DNA of 64,000 bases from Adiantum capillus-veneris (taxonomy: Eukaryota > Streptophyta > Polypodiopsida > Polypodiales > Pteridaceae), in NCBI GenBank assembly GCA_014529385.2, contig CM043966.1, positions 41,104,037-41,168,036 on the forward strand, given 5' to 3'. Position numbers and translations under genes: made by a program. The notes beneath the pieces were generated by a model. That model saw nothing but the letters and a program-made list of their open reading frames with translations, did not search any database and was not told where the DNA came from. This document shows positions 1 through 8,853 of this stretch, one piece after another. Each line of letters begins with the position of its first letter. Position 1 is the stretch's first letter.

Positions 1-1883
1 AGTGATATGGTTTAGTGCTCGATAGTCCACACACATACGGTATGTACCATCTTTCTTTTGCACTAAAAGGACTGGAGAACAAAAGGGAGAGTAACTAGGC
101 CTCACCATCCCTTTGTCTACCAATTCCTGTACTTGCCTCATAATCTCCTCTTGTTGAGCTTGTGAGACTCGATAAGGAGGTTTTTTAGGCGGTGAGCTTC
201 CTGGAAGGAGCTCAATACGATGGTCATCATCCCATCGTTTTGGAGGTAGGTCCATAGGGATATCATCGATGAACACATCTTGGAATCCTTTTAGAAAAGT
301 AGAAAGGTCTAACTCTTCTTGATTCCTATCGTTTTCATTTGATGAAACATTATTAGCTTTTAGAGACTCTTTGACATAAATCATGTACGCAGAAACTGAG
401 CTCTTCATTGATTTATCAAAAGAAAGAGGATTTACAAGTGGAATAGTGCGACTACGCTCACTAGCATCTATATACATGTTCTTTCCCCTGTAGGTGAAGT
501 AAATTCTCCTTTCAGGGAACTTCATGTTGGCAGCCATGCGATCAAACCATGGTGCCCCTAGGATAACATCCTGATGTTGGAGAGGAGAGATGAAGAAGTC
601 TTCTTTGTCGACATAGCTTTGGACATGAAGCCTCAACTTCCCAATCAAGGGAGTAACGGAGGCTTGTTGTCCCTTGAAAGCTACATCAACTGTTACTATA
701 TCTCCCATCTCAGAAGCTTGAATGCCCAACTTGGTGGCCAACTCTATTGATATGAAGTTGAGAGTAGAGCCTGGGTCAAACAAGATGAAGGCATCATGCT
801 CTCTTACCTTTCCCCACACATAGGAAAGTGATGATCCTTTGCAATGAGCATCCTCTTTTGGAGCTTCGATGGTGGAAGCCCTAGGAGTCTCATTGCGAGT
901 ATTCTTCTTGGGGCAAGAACGATAGCCATGTCCTTGCTCCCCACACTTGAAACACTTATGGTCCTTACGAAAAGCTTCAAGCTCTTCAGGAGAGAGTTTT
1001 TTTTAACCTTTGTAAACTCCCTTCTCCTTGGACCGATTGTTGTTGTTGTTATTGTTGTTGTTGGAAGTGCCTTGGGAATTATTTTGAGCATTGGATTTCC
1101 CCTTTGCATCATTTTTATCTTTGTTTTCCATGGGCTTGACATTACGTCTAGCCCCTTGACGGAAATTGATGCGTGAAGCAACCATGGTGTGGTGGATTAC
1201 TTTGGTAATAGTACCATGGCGTTGAGAGTTGATGTATTCGGCCATCTCTTTAGGTAATCCCGCATATAATTGCTGTCTTTGCTCGGCAAAGTCTATCTTT
1301 TGAAAGACAGTAGCTTTGAGATGTAAATCCCAAAACTTGTCTACATATTTGTTGATAGACTCATGAGAGAGAAGCTTCAAGCCGCGCCATTCGGTAAGAA
1401 CTTTATCTTTAGTATCACTTGGAAGAAATTGCTTCATGATGGAAACTCGTAGAGTTTTCCATGTCTTTGGGGCTTCTCCATTGCCACGAAGGCTAGCCCA
1501 CCATTGACGAGCTGATTTTTGGAAGTGCATAGCTACATGGCGTAGCTTGGAGGACTCTGTGAAGCCCTCGTCCCCAAAGGCCGCATCAAATTGCTGGATG
1601 AAGGCCAACACTTTGTCGGTAGCACCAAAGGTGCCATCATAGGTGAGAAAAGAGATACTCTTTCCTCCCTCCTTGAAATTCTTTAGCTTTTGTGACCTTC
1701 GCCATGCAGGAAATGATTTGCGATGTCCTCCCCTCTTGTATTCTCTAGGAGAATAGCCATAACTTTCATCGGAAGAGGAGGAAGGTGAAGAAGAAGGAGA
1801 AGAGGGTGACCTCTTCCTAGTCCTTTTCTTCCTTTGTTTCCTCTCTTGCCTTTCAGAGTGATGAGGAGAAGGACTATGGGTTG
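1..1883 (-). pseudogene. gag-pol: Ty3/gypsy gag-pol fragment (copy E0), open at the left window edge
   Basis: Read on the minus strand this is Gag (from the Arg/Ser-rich segment onward), a CCHC zinc knuckle near 910-960, an aspartic protease with the DPGS active-site form near 765-780, and the start of reverse transcriptase running off the window at base 1. It is very close to element C (21888-26677) by eye. The Gag frame stops at a TAA at about 1003-1005 where C has an uninterrupted lysine-rich stretch; after it the same frame is open to base 1. The N-terminal ~125 residues of Gag are missing because homology to C ends at 1883/1884, where hAT-like sequence begins. No LTR is present on the right side, so this copy was truncated by deletion or recombination. 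Family assignment is confident; the truncation mechanism is unknown. Confidence 0.9.
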
Positions 1884-2450
1884 CTTCCATACTGTGGGAC
1901 ATAATCAAGAGTTGTGCGCTTTAAAATATTCTCTGATGTAGTTTTCACTTTATCTAAATATTCTGTACGCATCTTATTATAATCAGGTACCACAGAACCC
2001 TTCTTCGCTGTGCTCATTAACGCATCTTTGAAGATAGGATTTTGAATGACATTAAAAGGAATTCCACATGCAAAAAATGCTTGCGTCCAGTTAAGATGGA
2101 GTTTAAGCAGCCGTTGTTTATCAAATGCCTGATGCAAAGTAGGACCACTTGGTGCAGGTTCTCCTCCACTCCATGCTTCACTTTGGCTTATGTTAGCAGA
2201 GCTTGCGGTAGGATTAGAGCTACAAGCCCCAACAAAGGATGAATGACACCCTCCTTGACCTTGAGTAGGGATCGAGGGAGGGTTTTGATCATTCTTGAGT
2301 GTCATCTCCATGTCCCTAGCCATAGATGGAGCCATCATTTTGGGACCTCCCTTTTTTTTGCCCTTAAGATGTACTCTCTTTGCCCTGAGCGCCCACTCGG
2401 GAAATTTTGCTTCAATGGCCGCAGGTCTTAGACCTCAACTTTGATGTAGT
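1884..2450 (-). pseudogene. hAT-like transposase N-terminal remnant
   Basis: A minus-strand frame (1874-2338, extending in frame without stop toward about 2450) contains a segment with FFACGIPFNVIQNPIFKDAL. In my recollection this resembles the domain found just after the BED zinc finger of plant hAT-like transposases (DUF659 type). Upstream in the same frame is a basic stretch with RVHLKG that could be the end of a BED finger, but the paired cysteines cannot be read cleanly. There is no catalytic RNase-H-like core, so this can only be a fragment. It is fused to truncated gypsy Gag at 1883/1884. An unrelated host protein of similar composition is possible. Confidence 0.45.
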
Positions 2451-2567
2451 CTTTCCAATGACCAATTCATCTACATAGTTTCACTCATATCCTTTCACCA
2501 TCTTCTTAAGATCTGCAAACTCAAACATGACTAATTACTAAATCAAAATATCTTTAAAAAAACCTAC

Positions 2568-3010
2568 CTAAATTACCTCCAAGTGTGAGTGTAACTCAAC
2601 ACATGGCAAGCAGTCAAAATTTATTACTTATTCAAATCTCTTCTAGGTGTGAGAATACCTCTACACAAAGCAAGAGATTATTAATTAATCTACCTAAATT
2701 ATATGTAGTGTGAGTATTACTCTACACATGATAGACAATCATTGGTTAAATCTAACCTAAGTTAGTTTCAGGTGTGAACATAGTTCAACACACAACAAGT
2801 AACTCCTAACTTTGACTATCTAACTTAAATTACTTCTAATTGTGAACATAGTTCAACACAAAGCAAACAACTGCTACCTTTAACTATCTTCAATCACTTC
2901 CAAGTGCAAGTTTCCTCTACACAAGGCAAGTAATCACTAACTACTTTACTTAATTTACCTCCCAGTGTAAGATATACTTCACACAGAGTAGATAAAAACT
3001 AACTCAAAAC
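2568..3010. repeat. Degenerate minisatellite, ~63-bp unit, about seven copies
   Basis: A unit of the form AATTACYTCYAAGTGTGARY followed by a CTCAACACA..GCAAG part recurs with starts near 2568, 2633, 2695, 2757, 2826, 2890 and 2950, so the period is 60-69 bases. Units differ by many substitutions, so the array is old. It lies just outside the hAT-like coding remnant and could be subterminal repeat material of that transposon. Confidence 0.75.
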
Positions 3011-3404
3011 TCCAAAGCCTTAAAAAAATACATTTAACTAATTTAACTTTATATGCTAAGCTCTAAATTTTTACTAAAAGAATTATAGAACTAAATTCAA
3101 AATGGTTTTTTTATATTTTTTTTGATGTTGGAAAGCTCACCTATAGATGAGAAAAGGGGGAAGAGAGATCAATGAATGAGGAAAACAGTCCGCTTCCACA
3201 ATATATACAGGGCTATATTTCGATCGCAATAAATATTTCGATCGAAATATTACTTCGATCAAAATTCTAAGAAATTATATGATATGGTGTTGTTGCTGAT
3301 GTTGCACCGTATAATACGGCCAAATAAAGATAGGTGTCGTATAATATGCCCGTTTAAAGCGTATTATACGTACACCATATAACGTACAATGCAACTTAGT
3401 TGCC
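3011..3404. other. AT-rich non-coding stretch with short palindromic motifs
   Basis: No gene is seen. Between 3215 and 3265 the motif TTCGATC occurs three times with CGATCG cores. Between 3305 and 3385 the motif GTATAATACG or its complement occurs three times (near 3309, 3337 and 3360). Such clustered short repeats are common in the subterminal regions of hAT and Mutator transposons, but no terminal inverted repeat or target duplication could be fixed. Confidence 0.4.
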
Positions 3405-3647
3405 AACATCATCTACACTGACAGACAGAGCGCATTGGCAGTTGCGAGGAACCCAATTTTTCATGCTCGCACAAAGCACATTGAGATGCATTACCACTAT
3501 GTCAGGGAGAGGCTCTCAGCAGGAGAGATCAGCTTAGCTTATGTGCCAACACAGGAAAACCTTGCAGATCTTTTCAAAAAGCCATTGTCTCGTGAGAAGT
3601 TCGAAGCTTTCTGCAAAGCTTTGGGCTTGCTCCCCTTTGTGGACTGA
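3405..3647 (+). pseudogene. pol: Ty1/copia pol 3' end (RNase H C-terminus)
   Basis: The frame holds the classic end of plant copia polyproteins: TDRQSALAVARNP (usual form TDSQSA), then TKHIE, HYHYVRERL and VPTQENLADLF, and a terminal LGLLPFVD before TGA at 3645-3647. It is the C-terminal ~80 residues of RNase H only; everything upstream is gone. A purine-rich tract (CCAAGGGGGA) and an LTR follow within 80 bases, as expected for a copia 3' end. The lineage within copia was not determined. Confidence 0.9.
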
Positions 3648-3724
3648 TCCTATCCTTAGGGCATGTCACTTCCCTTTACTCTTCGTGCCAGCCCTTGTTC
3701 ACCGCATCACTCCCAAGGGGGATT

Positions 3725-3950
3725 TGTTACCATATACATGTGGTAGTGATGTGTGTGAACACACTAGGACCGCCGGGGCATTTTTTCCCTCTTTAGGAGG
3801 TTTTTCCCCCGTGCATGGTATATATGCCCATCACTCTAGGGCTATCTATATTTCCATTGCACACTAAGTAATACACTCTCTGTTGTGTGCCTTGAGATTC
3901 CTTTGTCTTCTCCAAGCTGTGTGCGTTTCCCTGCTACCCTAATTTCAACA
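3725..3950 (+). mobile_element. Copia 3' LTR
   Basis: Begins TGTTACCATA directly after the polypurine tract AAGGGGGATT and ends ..TTTCAACA, giving TGTT/AACA termini. At 226 bp the size suits a short-LTR copia element. It follows the copia RNase H stop by 77 bases. There is no 5' LTR partner in the window. The right boundary is judged from the terminal CA and could be a few bases off. Confidence 0.7.
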
Positions 3951-4743
3951 ACCTCATCCATCAGACCCAAGTGACTACAGTGTCATAAAATCTAATATCT
4001 AACTTTACCAAATGATTTTCTCATGTTAAAACTGATCATTTAATATGGGAAGATAAAAGGGGAACAAGAGCTAGAACATAGATATGTATTGCTAGACCTA
4101 CCTCAGGACGGGGCCAAAAGGAGAGAAGGTTACATCTCAAAAGGGGCTCAAAAGGAGATGGTCTACTGAAGAAAAATGTGCAGATAATGGAGCTCAAAGG
4201 ACCTTATGGTTAGCTTCATTAAAGACCTCCAAAGGTTAATGCTAAAATTCCTTAGACCTAGGACCTTTAGGTACTTCAGACCTTAGGCAGCTAAGCCTGT
4301 GCTTGAGGTGCTTAGTGACTAAGGTTCTTGAGATGCTTGATGACCAAGGTGCTTGAGGTGTTCAAGTCAAACATGATGCCTACAAAGAAGGGGACAAGCC
4401 CTAAAGGTAGGGGATGAGAGAGAACACACTCCCACACTCTCAAGCCACCCTTTCCACAAGAGGCATAAAGAACAAGCCCCTAGCCATGTTGCCCTCATAA
4501 TGTGCATGAATCCTATTGGATGGCCTTTAGGGAGGTCCAATGAGAATTTAGATTTAATTAAATAATTGATTAAGATCTCTATTTCAAAAGGGAAAAGGAG
4601 GACACTTGTCCAAATGCCACCTCTATTGCTAGTTAAGACCAAAGCATGTGATTGGCTAAGCCTTGGCATGGACTGATAGGGTGCAAGCTAGTGCTAAGGG
4701 AGAGAGGGGTTGACCAAAGCAAGATGGGGGCCTTCTTTTTGGG

Positions 4744-4804
4744 CACACACACACACACCCACACCCACACACGTGCACACACGCGTGCGCGTGCACACAC
4801 ACAC

Positions 4805-4847
<43 letters not shown>

Positions 4848-4880
4848 TCACACTCACTCACTCACTCACTCACTCACTTA
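4744..4880. repeat. (CA)n-(CTCA)n microsatellite inside the LTR of A
   Basis: About 135 bases of CA repeats, interrupted by CCCA and by ACGTGCACACACGCGTGCGCGTGC, then changing to CACTCACT. Other LTRs of the family have only a short seed (ACACACACTCACA) at the same place, so this expansion is specific to copy A. The GT/CA open frames across it are artefacts. Confidence 0.95.
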
Positions 4881-4912
4881 CTAATTCTCTCATGTGTTGA
4901 GCAAGAACTCCA

Positions 4913-5000
4913 TCTCCTCCTCCAAGTTTGAGAAGTAGAGAGCCTACACCAACACCTCTCCTCCTCCAAGTTTGAGAAGTAGAGAGCCTACACCAACACC
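4913..5000. repeat. 44-bp tandem duplication in the LTR of A
   Basis: The 44-base unit beginning TCTCCTCCTCCAAGTTTGAG occurs twice without a gap, at 4913-4956 and 4957-5000. The other LTRs of the family have one copy of the corresponding sequence. Confidence 0.9.
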
Positions 5001-5496
5001 TCTTGGCTATAGAATGAAAATTAAACCAAGAGTCAAGCTTCAAAGCAATGCTTATCATCTTTTTCATCTCCATTACTATGCTATGCTATGCTCTAAGAGT
5101 AATGATATGTGAGGAGACTACTTCTTTCTTGTAAGAATACATCTTCTTCTCTTCCCTTCCCTCACTCCCGGCTAGCTCTCTTCACTTTGAAGGTGTTTGA
5201 GGTCTTGGGATTGAGAATGGGGACAAGTTCATGTTTATTTCAAGCTAATTACGTGCATAATATTGGTGCATGAAGATTACCATCTTCATGGCATCAACAA
5301 GGTCTCAAGGAACACAAAGAATGTATTGTACCAAGTCTCTCTTTATGGGAGAACCTATACTACAAAAGCCAAATTAACAGTCTCTAAACCATGGGTGTGG
5401 CTGCTTGAGTACTAATTTTCAAAAGTTAAGAAGAGTAACAACTAAACATTTGAGGTTGTCAAAGAACAAAGTAGCATATACATAAATTTAGTTAGC

Positions 5497-7113
5497 ATGG
5501 TTGACAATAATAAAGAGAGTAGAATGGATATTGATGACTTTGATTTTGAAGATGAAGGTGCTCCTAATGATGCCCCCGTGACTGTGAACTATCTTGTCTC
5601 TAGTTGCAACAAGCCATGGGCAACACCGCTTTACGAGCCAAAGTTGCCCAGCAACTTTGCATCCATGGGATTATCCAAACTCCCCAAGAAGAGAGAGAGA
5701 TTAGGAGGCCTCTTGTTGAGACTCCCAAAATAAGACTCTCTAGTGAGAGAAGAGGAGGAATCATAAAAAAGAGACAGAAGTGAATCTCCAAACCCTTTGG
5801 AAGATGTGGATCTGCAAAGACGACGGTCTCAACGATCTCCAATTCCTCGCAAGAGGAAAAGGTCATCATATAGTCCTTTCCCTCGTAATTCTGAGAAGGA
5901 AGAGAGGAATCAAAAGAAGAAAAGGGAGAGAAATAGGTGACCCTCTTCTCCATCTTCATCATCTTCCTCCTCTTTCAATGAAAGCAGTGGCTTATCTCCT
6001 GATGAGTTCAAGAGGAGAGGACATCGAAAGTCTTATGCTGCTTGAAAAAGGTCCTACAAGCTCAAGAAGTTCAAAGAGGGAGTAAACAATACTTATTTTC
6101 TCAACTATGATGGCACTTTTGGCACCGCAGGAAACGGACTTGGCCTTCATCTAGCAATTTAATGCAGCCTTTTGAGATAAGGTCTTCACGGAGTGATCTA
6201 AGCTACGACATGTAGCTATGCATGCTCCAAAATCAGCTTGACAATGGTGGGCTAGTCTATGAGGTAATATCAAACCTCTAAAGAAATAGAAAACTCTAAG
6301 AGTTTCCATAATGAAGCAGTTTCTAGCGATGCCAAAGACAAAGTTCTTACCGAATGGCAAAGCTTGGAGCTATCTCCCAACGAGTCTATCCACAAGTATG
6401 TGGACAAGTTTTGGGATTTACATTGCAAAGCTATGGTCTACCAAAAGATAGAATTTGAAGAAAAAATATAACAATTTTGTGCTGGGATACTTGAAGACAT
6501 GGCTGAGTATCTCAACTCTCAAAGGCCTAGGACCATCATTGAAGTCATCCACTATATTATGGTTGCTTCACGAGTTAATTTCCAGCAAGGGTCTAGGAGG
6601 AATTCTAAGCCCATGGAAAATAGAGACCAAAATGAGCCTCAAAACTCTTCCCAAGGCAACTCTAGCAAAAACAACAAAAAAACCAAGGACAAAGGAGTCT
6701 ATAAAGGTAAGAATAAACTCTCTCCTGAAGAGTTAGAGCGTTTTTGCAAAGATAATTTTTTTCCAAGTGCGGGGAGCAGGGACATGGCTATCACACCTGC
6801 CCCAATAGAAATGCACGCAATGAGCCACCTAGGGCTTCTATGGTTGAATCTCCAAAAGAGAATACTCATTGCAAAGGATCATACCTTTTCTATGCTTGGG
6901 GAAAGGTAAGGAAGCATGATGCCTTTATCCTTTTCAACCTTGGCCGAGTCTACTCACAACTTTATATCAAAACGGAGTTGGCCACTAAGTTAGGCATACA
7001 AGCTTTTGAGATGGGAGACACCGTGACTGCCAATGGGCTTTCAAGGGACAACATGCCTCCGTTACTCCCTTGATTGGGAAATTGAAGATTCATGTCCAAA
7101 GCTATGTCGACAA
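5497..7113 (+). pseudogene. gag-pol: gag and protease start of gypsy element A (interrupted by B)
   Basis: ATG at 5497 starts the family's conserved Gag N-terminus (IDDFDF, then NYLV and a glutamine-poor remnant of the helix). The Arg/Ser-rich region, the capsid-like core (about 6180-6500), a broken CCHC knuckle (about 6745-6800) and the start of protease (about 6905-7113) follow in changing frames. Several stops and frameshifts interrupt it, for example near 5731, 5938, 6043 and 6228. At 7114 element B is inserted between GTCGACAA and its LTR. The protease/RT part of A resumes at 15481. A is clearly more decayed than B, C or D. Confidence 0.9.
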
Positions 7114-8440
7114 TGTCATAAAATATAATATCTGACAAACCCAAATGATTTTCTCATATTAAACTGATCACTTAATGTGGGAGAATAAACGGGAACAAGG
7201 GCTAAGATATAGACATGTTCTTATAGATCTATCTCGACACGGGGCCAATGGTAAAGGGGCCCAAATGAGAGATGCTCTATCAAAGAGCAAGGCTAACCAA
7301 TGGGGCATAAGACCTTAGGGTTAGCTTCATTGAAGACCTCCAATAATGTGTGTAAAAGTCCTTTGATCTTAGGTAAACTAGGCTGAGCTTGAGGTGGGAA
7401 CCCGGCCCAAGCTTAAGGTGCTTGAGGTGCTTGCCGTGATTGATGATTGAGGTTCTTGAGGTGCTTGATGACTAAGGTGCTTGAGATGCTTGATGATTGA
7501 GATGCTTGTCATGCTTGAGATACTAGGGCTGTACTTGAGGTGAGAACCTAGCCCAATCTTAAAGTGCTTAAGGGCCAAGCTTGTGGTGGGAACTGGTCCT
7601 AAGCACGAGGGGCTTGAGGTGTCAAAAAGTCTAATACAATCCCTACAAGAGGGGGGATGAGAGAGAACACCCACACACTCACACAAGGCATGCTTGGTAC
7701 AAAGAAAGCAAAAGGGAAACTTGTCAAGTTCTTCCTCATGTTGCCCTCATGGTGTGCCTGAAGCCTATTGGTTGGCCACCCAAGGGGTCCAATGAAAATT
7801 TAGGAGATTTAATTAATTGTATTTTCATTTATCAAGTCCTGTATCTCAAAGGGGAAAGGGGGACACTTGTCCCAAGGCTACCCTTGTTGCTTGTAATGCC
7901 TCCTGCTTGTGGTTGGCTAGGCCTGGAGGGGTCCAATGAGCTTCAATCATGAGCTACAAGGGAGGGTTCGACCCAAGCAAGCTAGGGGGTTGCTTAGGGG
8001 GTATACTGACCCACACACACTCACACACACTCTCATTATGTGCTATGCAAAGTGCAAGAGCTCTATGTCCTTCTCCAAGATCCTTGAGAAGTTGAGAGCT
8101 TACAACAACACTCTTGGCTATGGAGTGAAAATCCAACCAAGAGACATGCTTCAATGCTTAAGCTTGCCATCTTCTCCATCTTCATTATTATGCTATTATG
8201 TATGCTAGCAAGAAGAATTATGATAAGTGAGGAACTAATTCTTTCTCCTATGAAATGTTTCTTCTTCCTCTTCCCTACCCTCATTCCCTGCTAGCTCTCT
8301 CCACCTTCAAAGGTGTTTGAGCTCTTGGTTTATGTTTCTATCTTCAATTATGTCACCCTCTATGCTCACAAAGTAATTTCTCAAAAGTACTCATATTAAT
8401 TTTTGCTAATCTCAAGTTAAATAGGCCAATTCCATTACAT
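7114..8440 (+). mobile_element. 5' LTR of element B (internally deleted)
   Basis: Starts TGTCATAAAAT and ends CCATTACA, immediately followed by T and the primer-binding site. It is 1327 bp against 1643 bp for its partner. The largest difference is a deletion near 8330, where the partner has about 270 bases (about 15098-15367). The 18-bp GCTTGAGGTGCTTGATGA-type repeat lies at about 7405-7520. Confidence 0.9.
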
Positions 8441-8441
8441 T

Positions 8442-8453
8442 GGTATCAGAGCA
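8442..8453 (+). promoter_or_regulatory. Primer-binding site of B (initiator tRNA-Met)
   Basis: TGGTATCAGAGC lies one base after the 5' LTR. This is the standard plant LTR-retrotransposon priming sequence complementary to the 3' end of initiator methionine tRNA. The same 12-mer occurs at 45809 (D) and, on the minus strand, at 27080-27091 (C) and 18455-18466 (copia element). Confidence 0.95.
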
Positions 8454-8603
8454 TTCGGTTTCCCTTTTCTTGCTTAAGAAGAGAGGTCCTTAAGTAGCCT
8501 ATAAATGGTTGATGTTGTTAATTATATTAGGGTAAGTGGAACTGGGATCTATTATTGATTTTTTTGAGCCCACTATGTGGAATAAGGTGCACACCTCGGG
8601 AGC

Positions 8604-8675
8604 TTTGGACTCAATAATGGTGTCTTTTTAGACTTGCCTATGGCTTTACCATTATTGAGCCACAAGAAGTCCAAA
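8604..8675 (+). other. Leader stem-loop of B
   Basis: CTCAATAATGGT at 8610-8621 is perfectly complementary to ACCATTATTGAG at 8648-8659. An outer arm TTTGGAC (8604-8610) can pair with GTCCAAA (8669-8675), and an inner GTCT/AGAC pair caps the loop. C (26873-26922) and D (45981-46030) have the same arms at the same place. In D one A-T pair has become G-C. A role in packaging, dimerisation or translation is inference. Confidence 0.65.
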
Positions 8676-8853
8676 AGGAGCTAGTCCTCGGCAACTCTAC
8701 TATGTTAGACTTACTTCACTACTCTCTATAATTAACCACTTCGAGCCGTGGGTGTAGATACTTAAGAGCCAATTTTCAAAGGCTAAGAGGAGTGGCAACT
8801 AAGGTTTTGAATTGCCAAAGCATACACTAATTATATACATAAATTTTGTTAAC

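Larger units (their letters stand above)
3981..5365 (+). mobile_element. 5' LTR of gypsy element A, 3' end deleted
   Basis: Starts TGTCATAAAATCTAATATCTAAC, the LTR start also seen at 7114, 13838 and, reversed, at 21528 and 28789. It continues with the family's internal sequence to about 5365. There homology jumps from LTR to the Gag leader, so the last ~270 bases of the LTR, the primer-binding site and the first ~300 leader bases are deleted. It contains the (CA)n expansion at 4744 and the 44-bp duplication at 4913. Confidence 0.85.

Noticed and set aside
844-1176. Plus-strand 110-codon frame with a hydrophobic stretch (also at 25271-25603)
   Set aside because: Exact antisense shadow of the gag zinc-knuckle and Asn-run region in E0 and C; the apparent membrane segment is the complement of Asn/Lys codons.
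2560-3010. CRISPR-like array
   Set aside because: Repeats are degenerate, contiguous and without spacers of unique sequence; the context is a eukaryotic transposon.
4652-4931. Open frames of Thr-His and Cys-Val repeats on both strands
   Set aside because: They are translations of the (CA)n microsatellite and its complement in the LTR of A.
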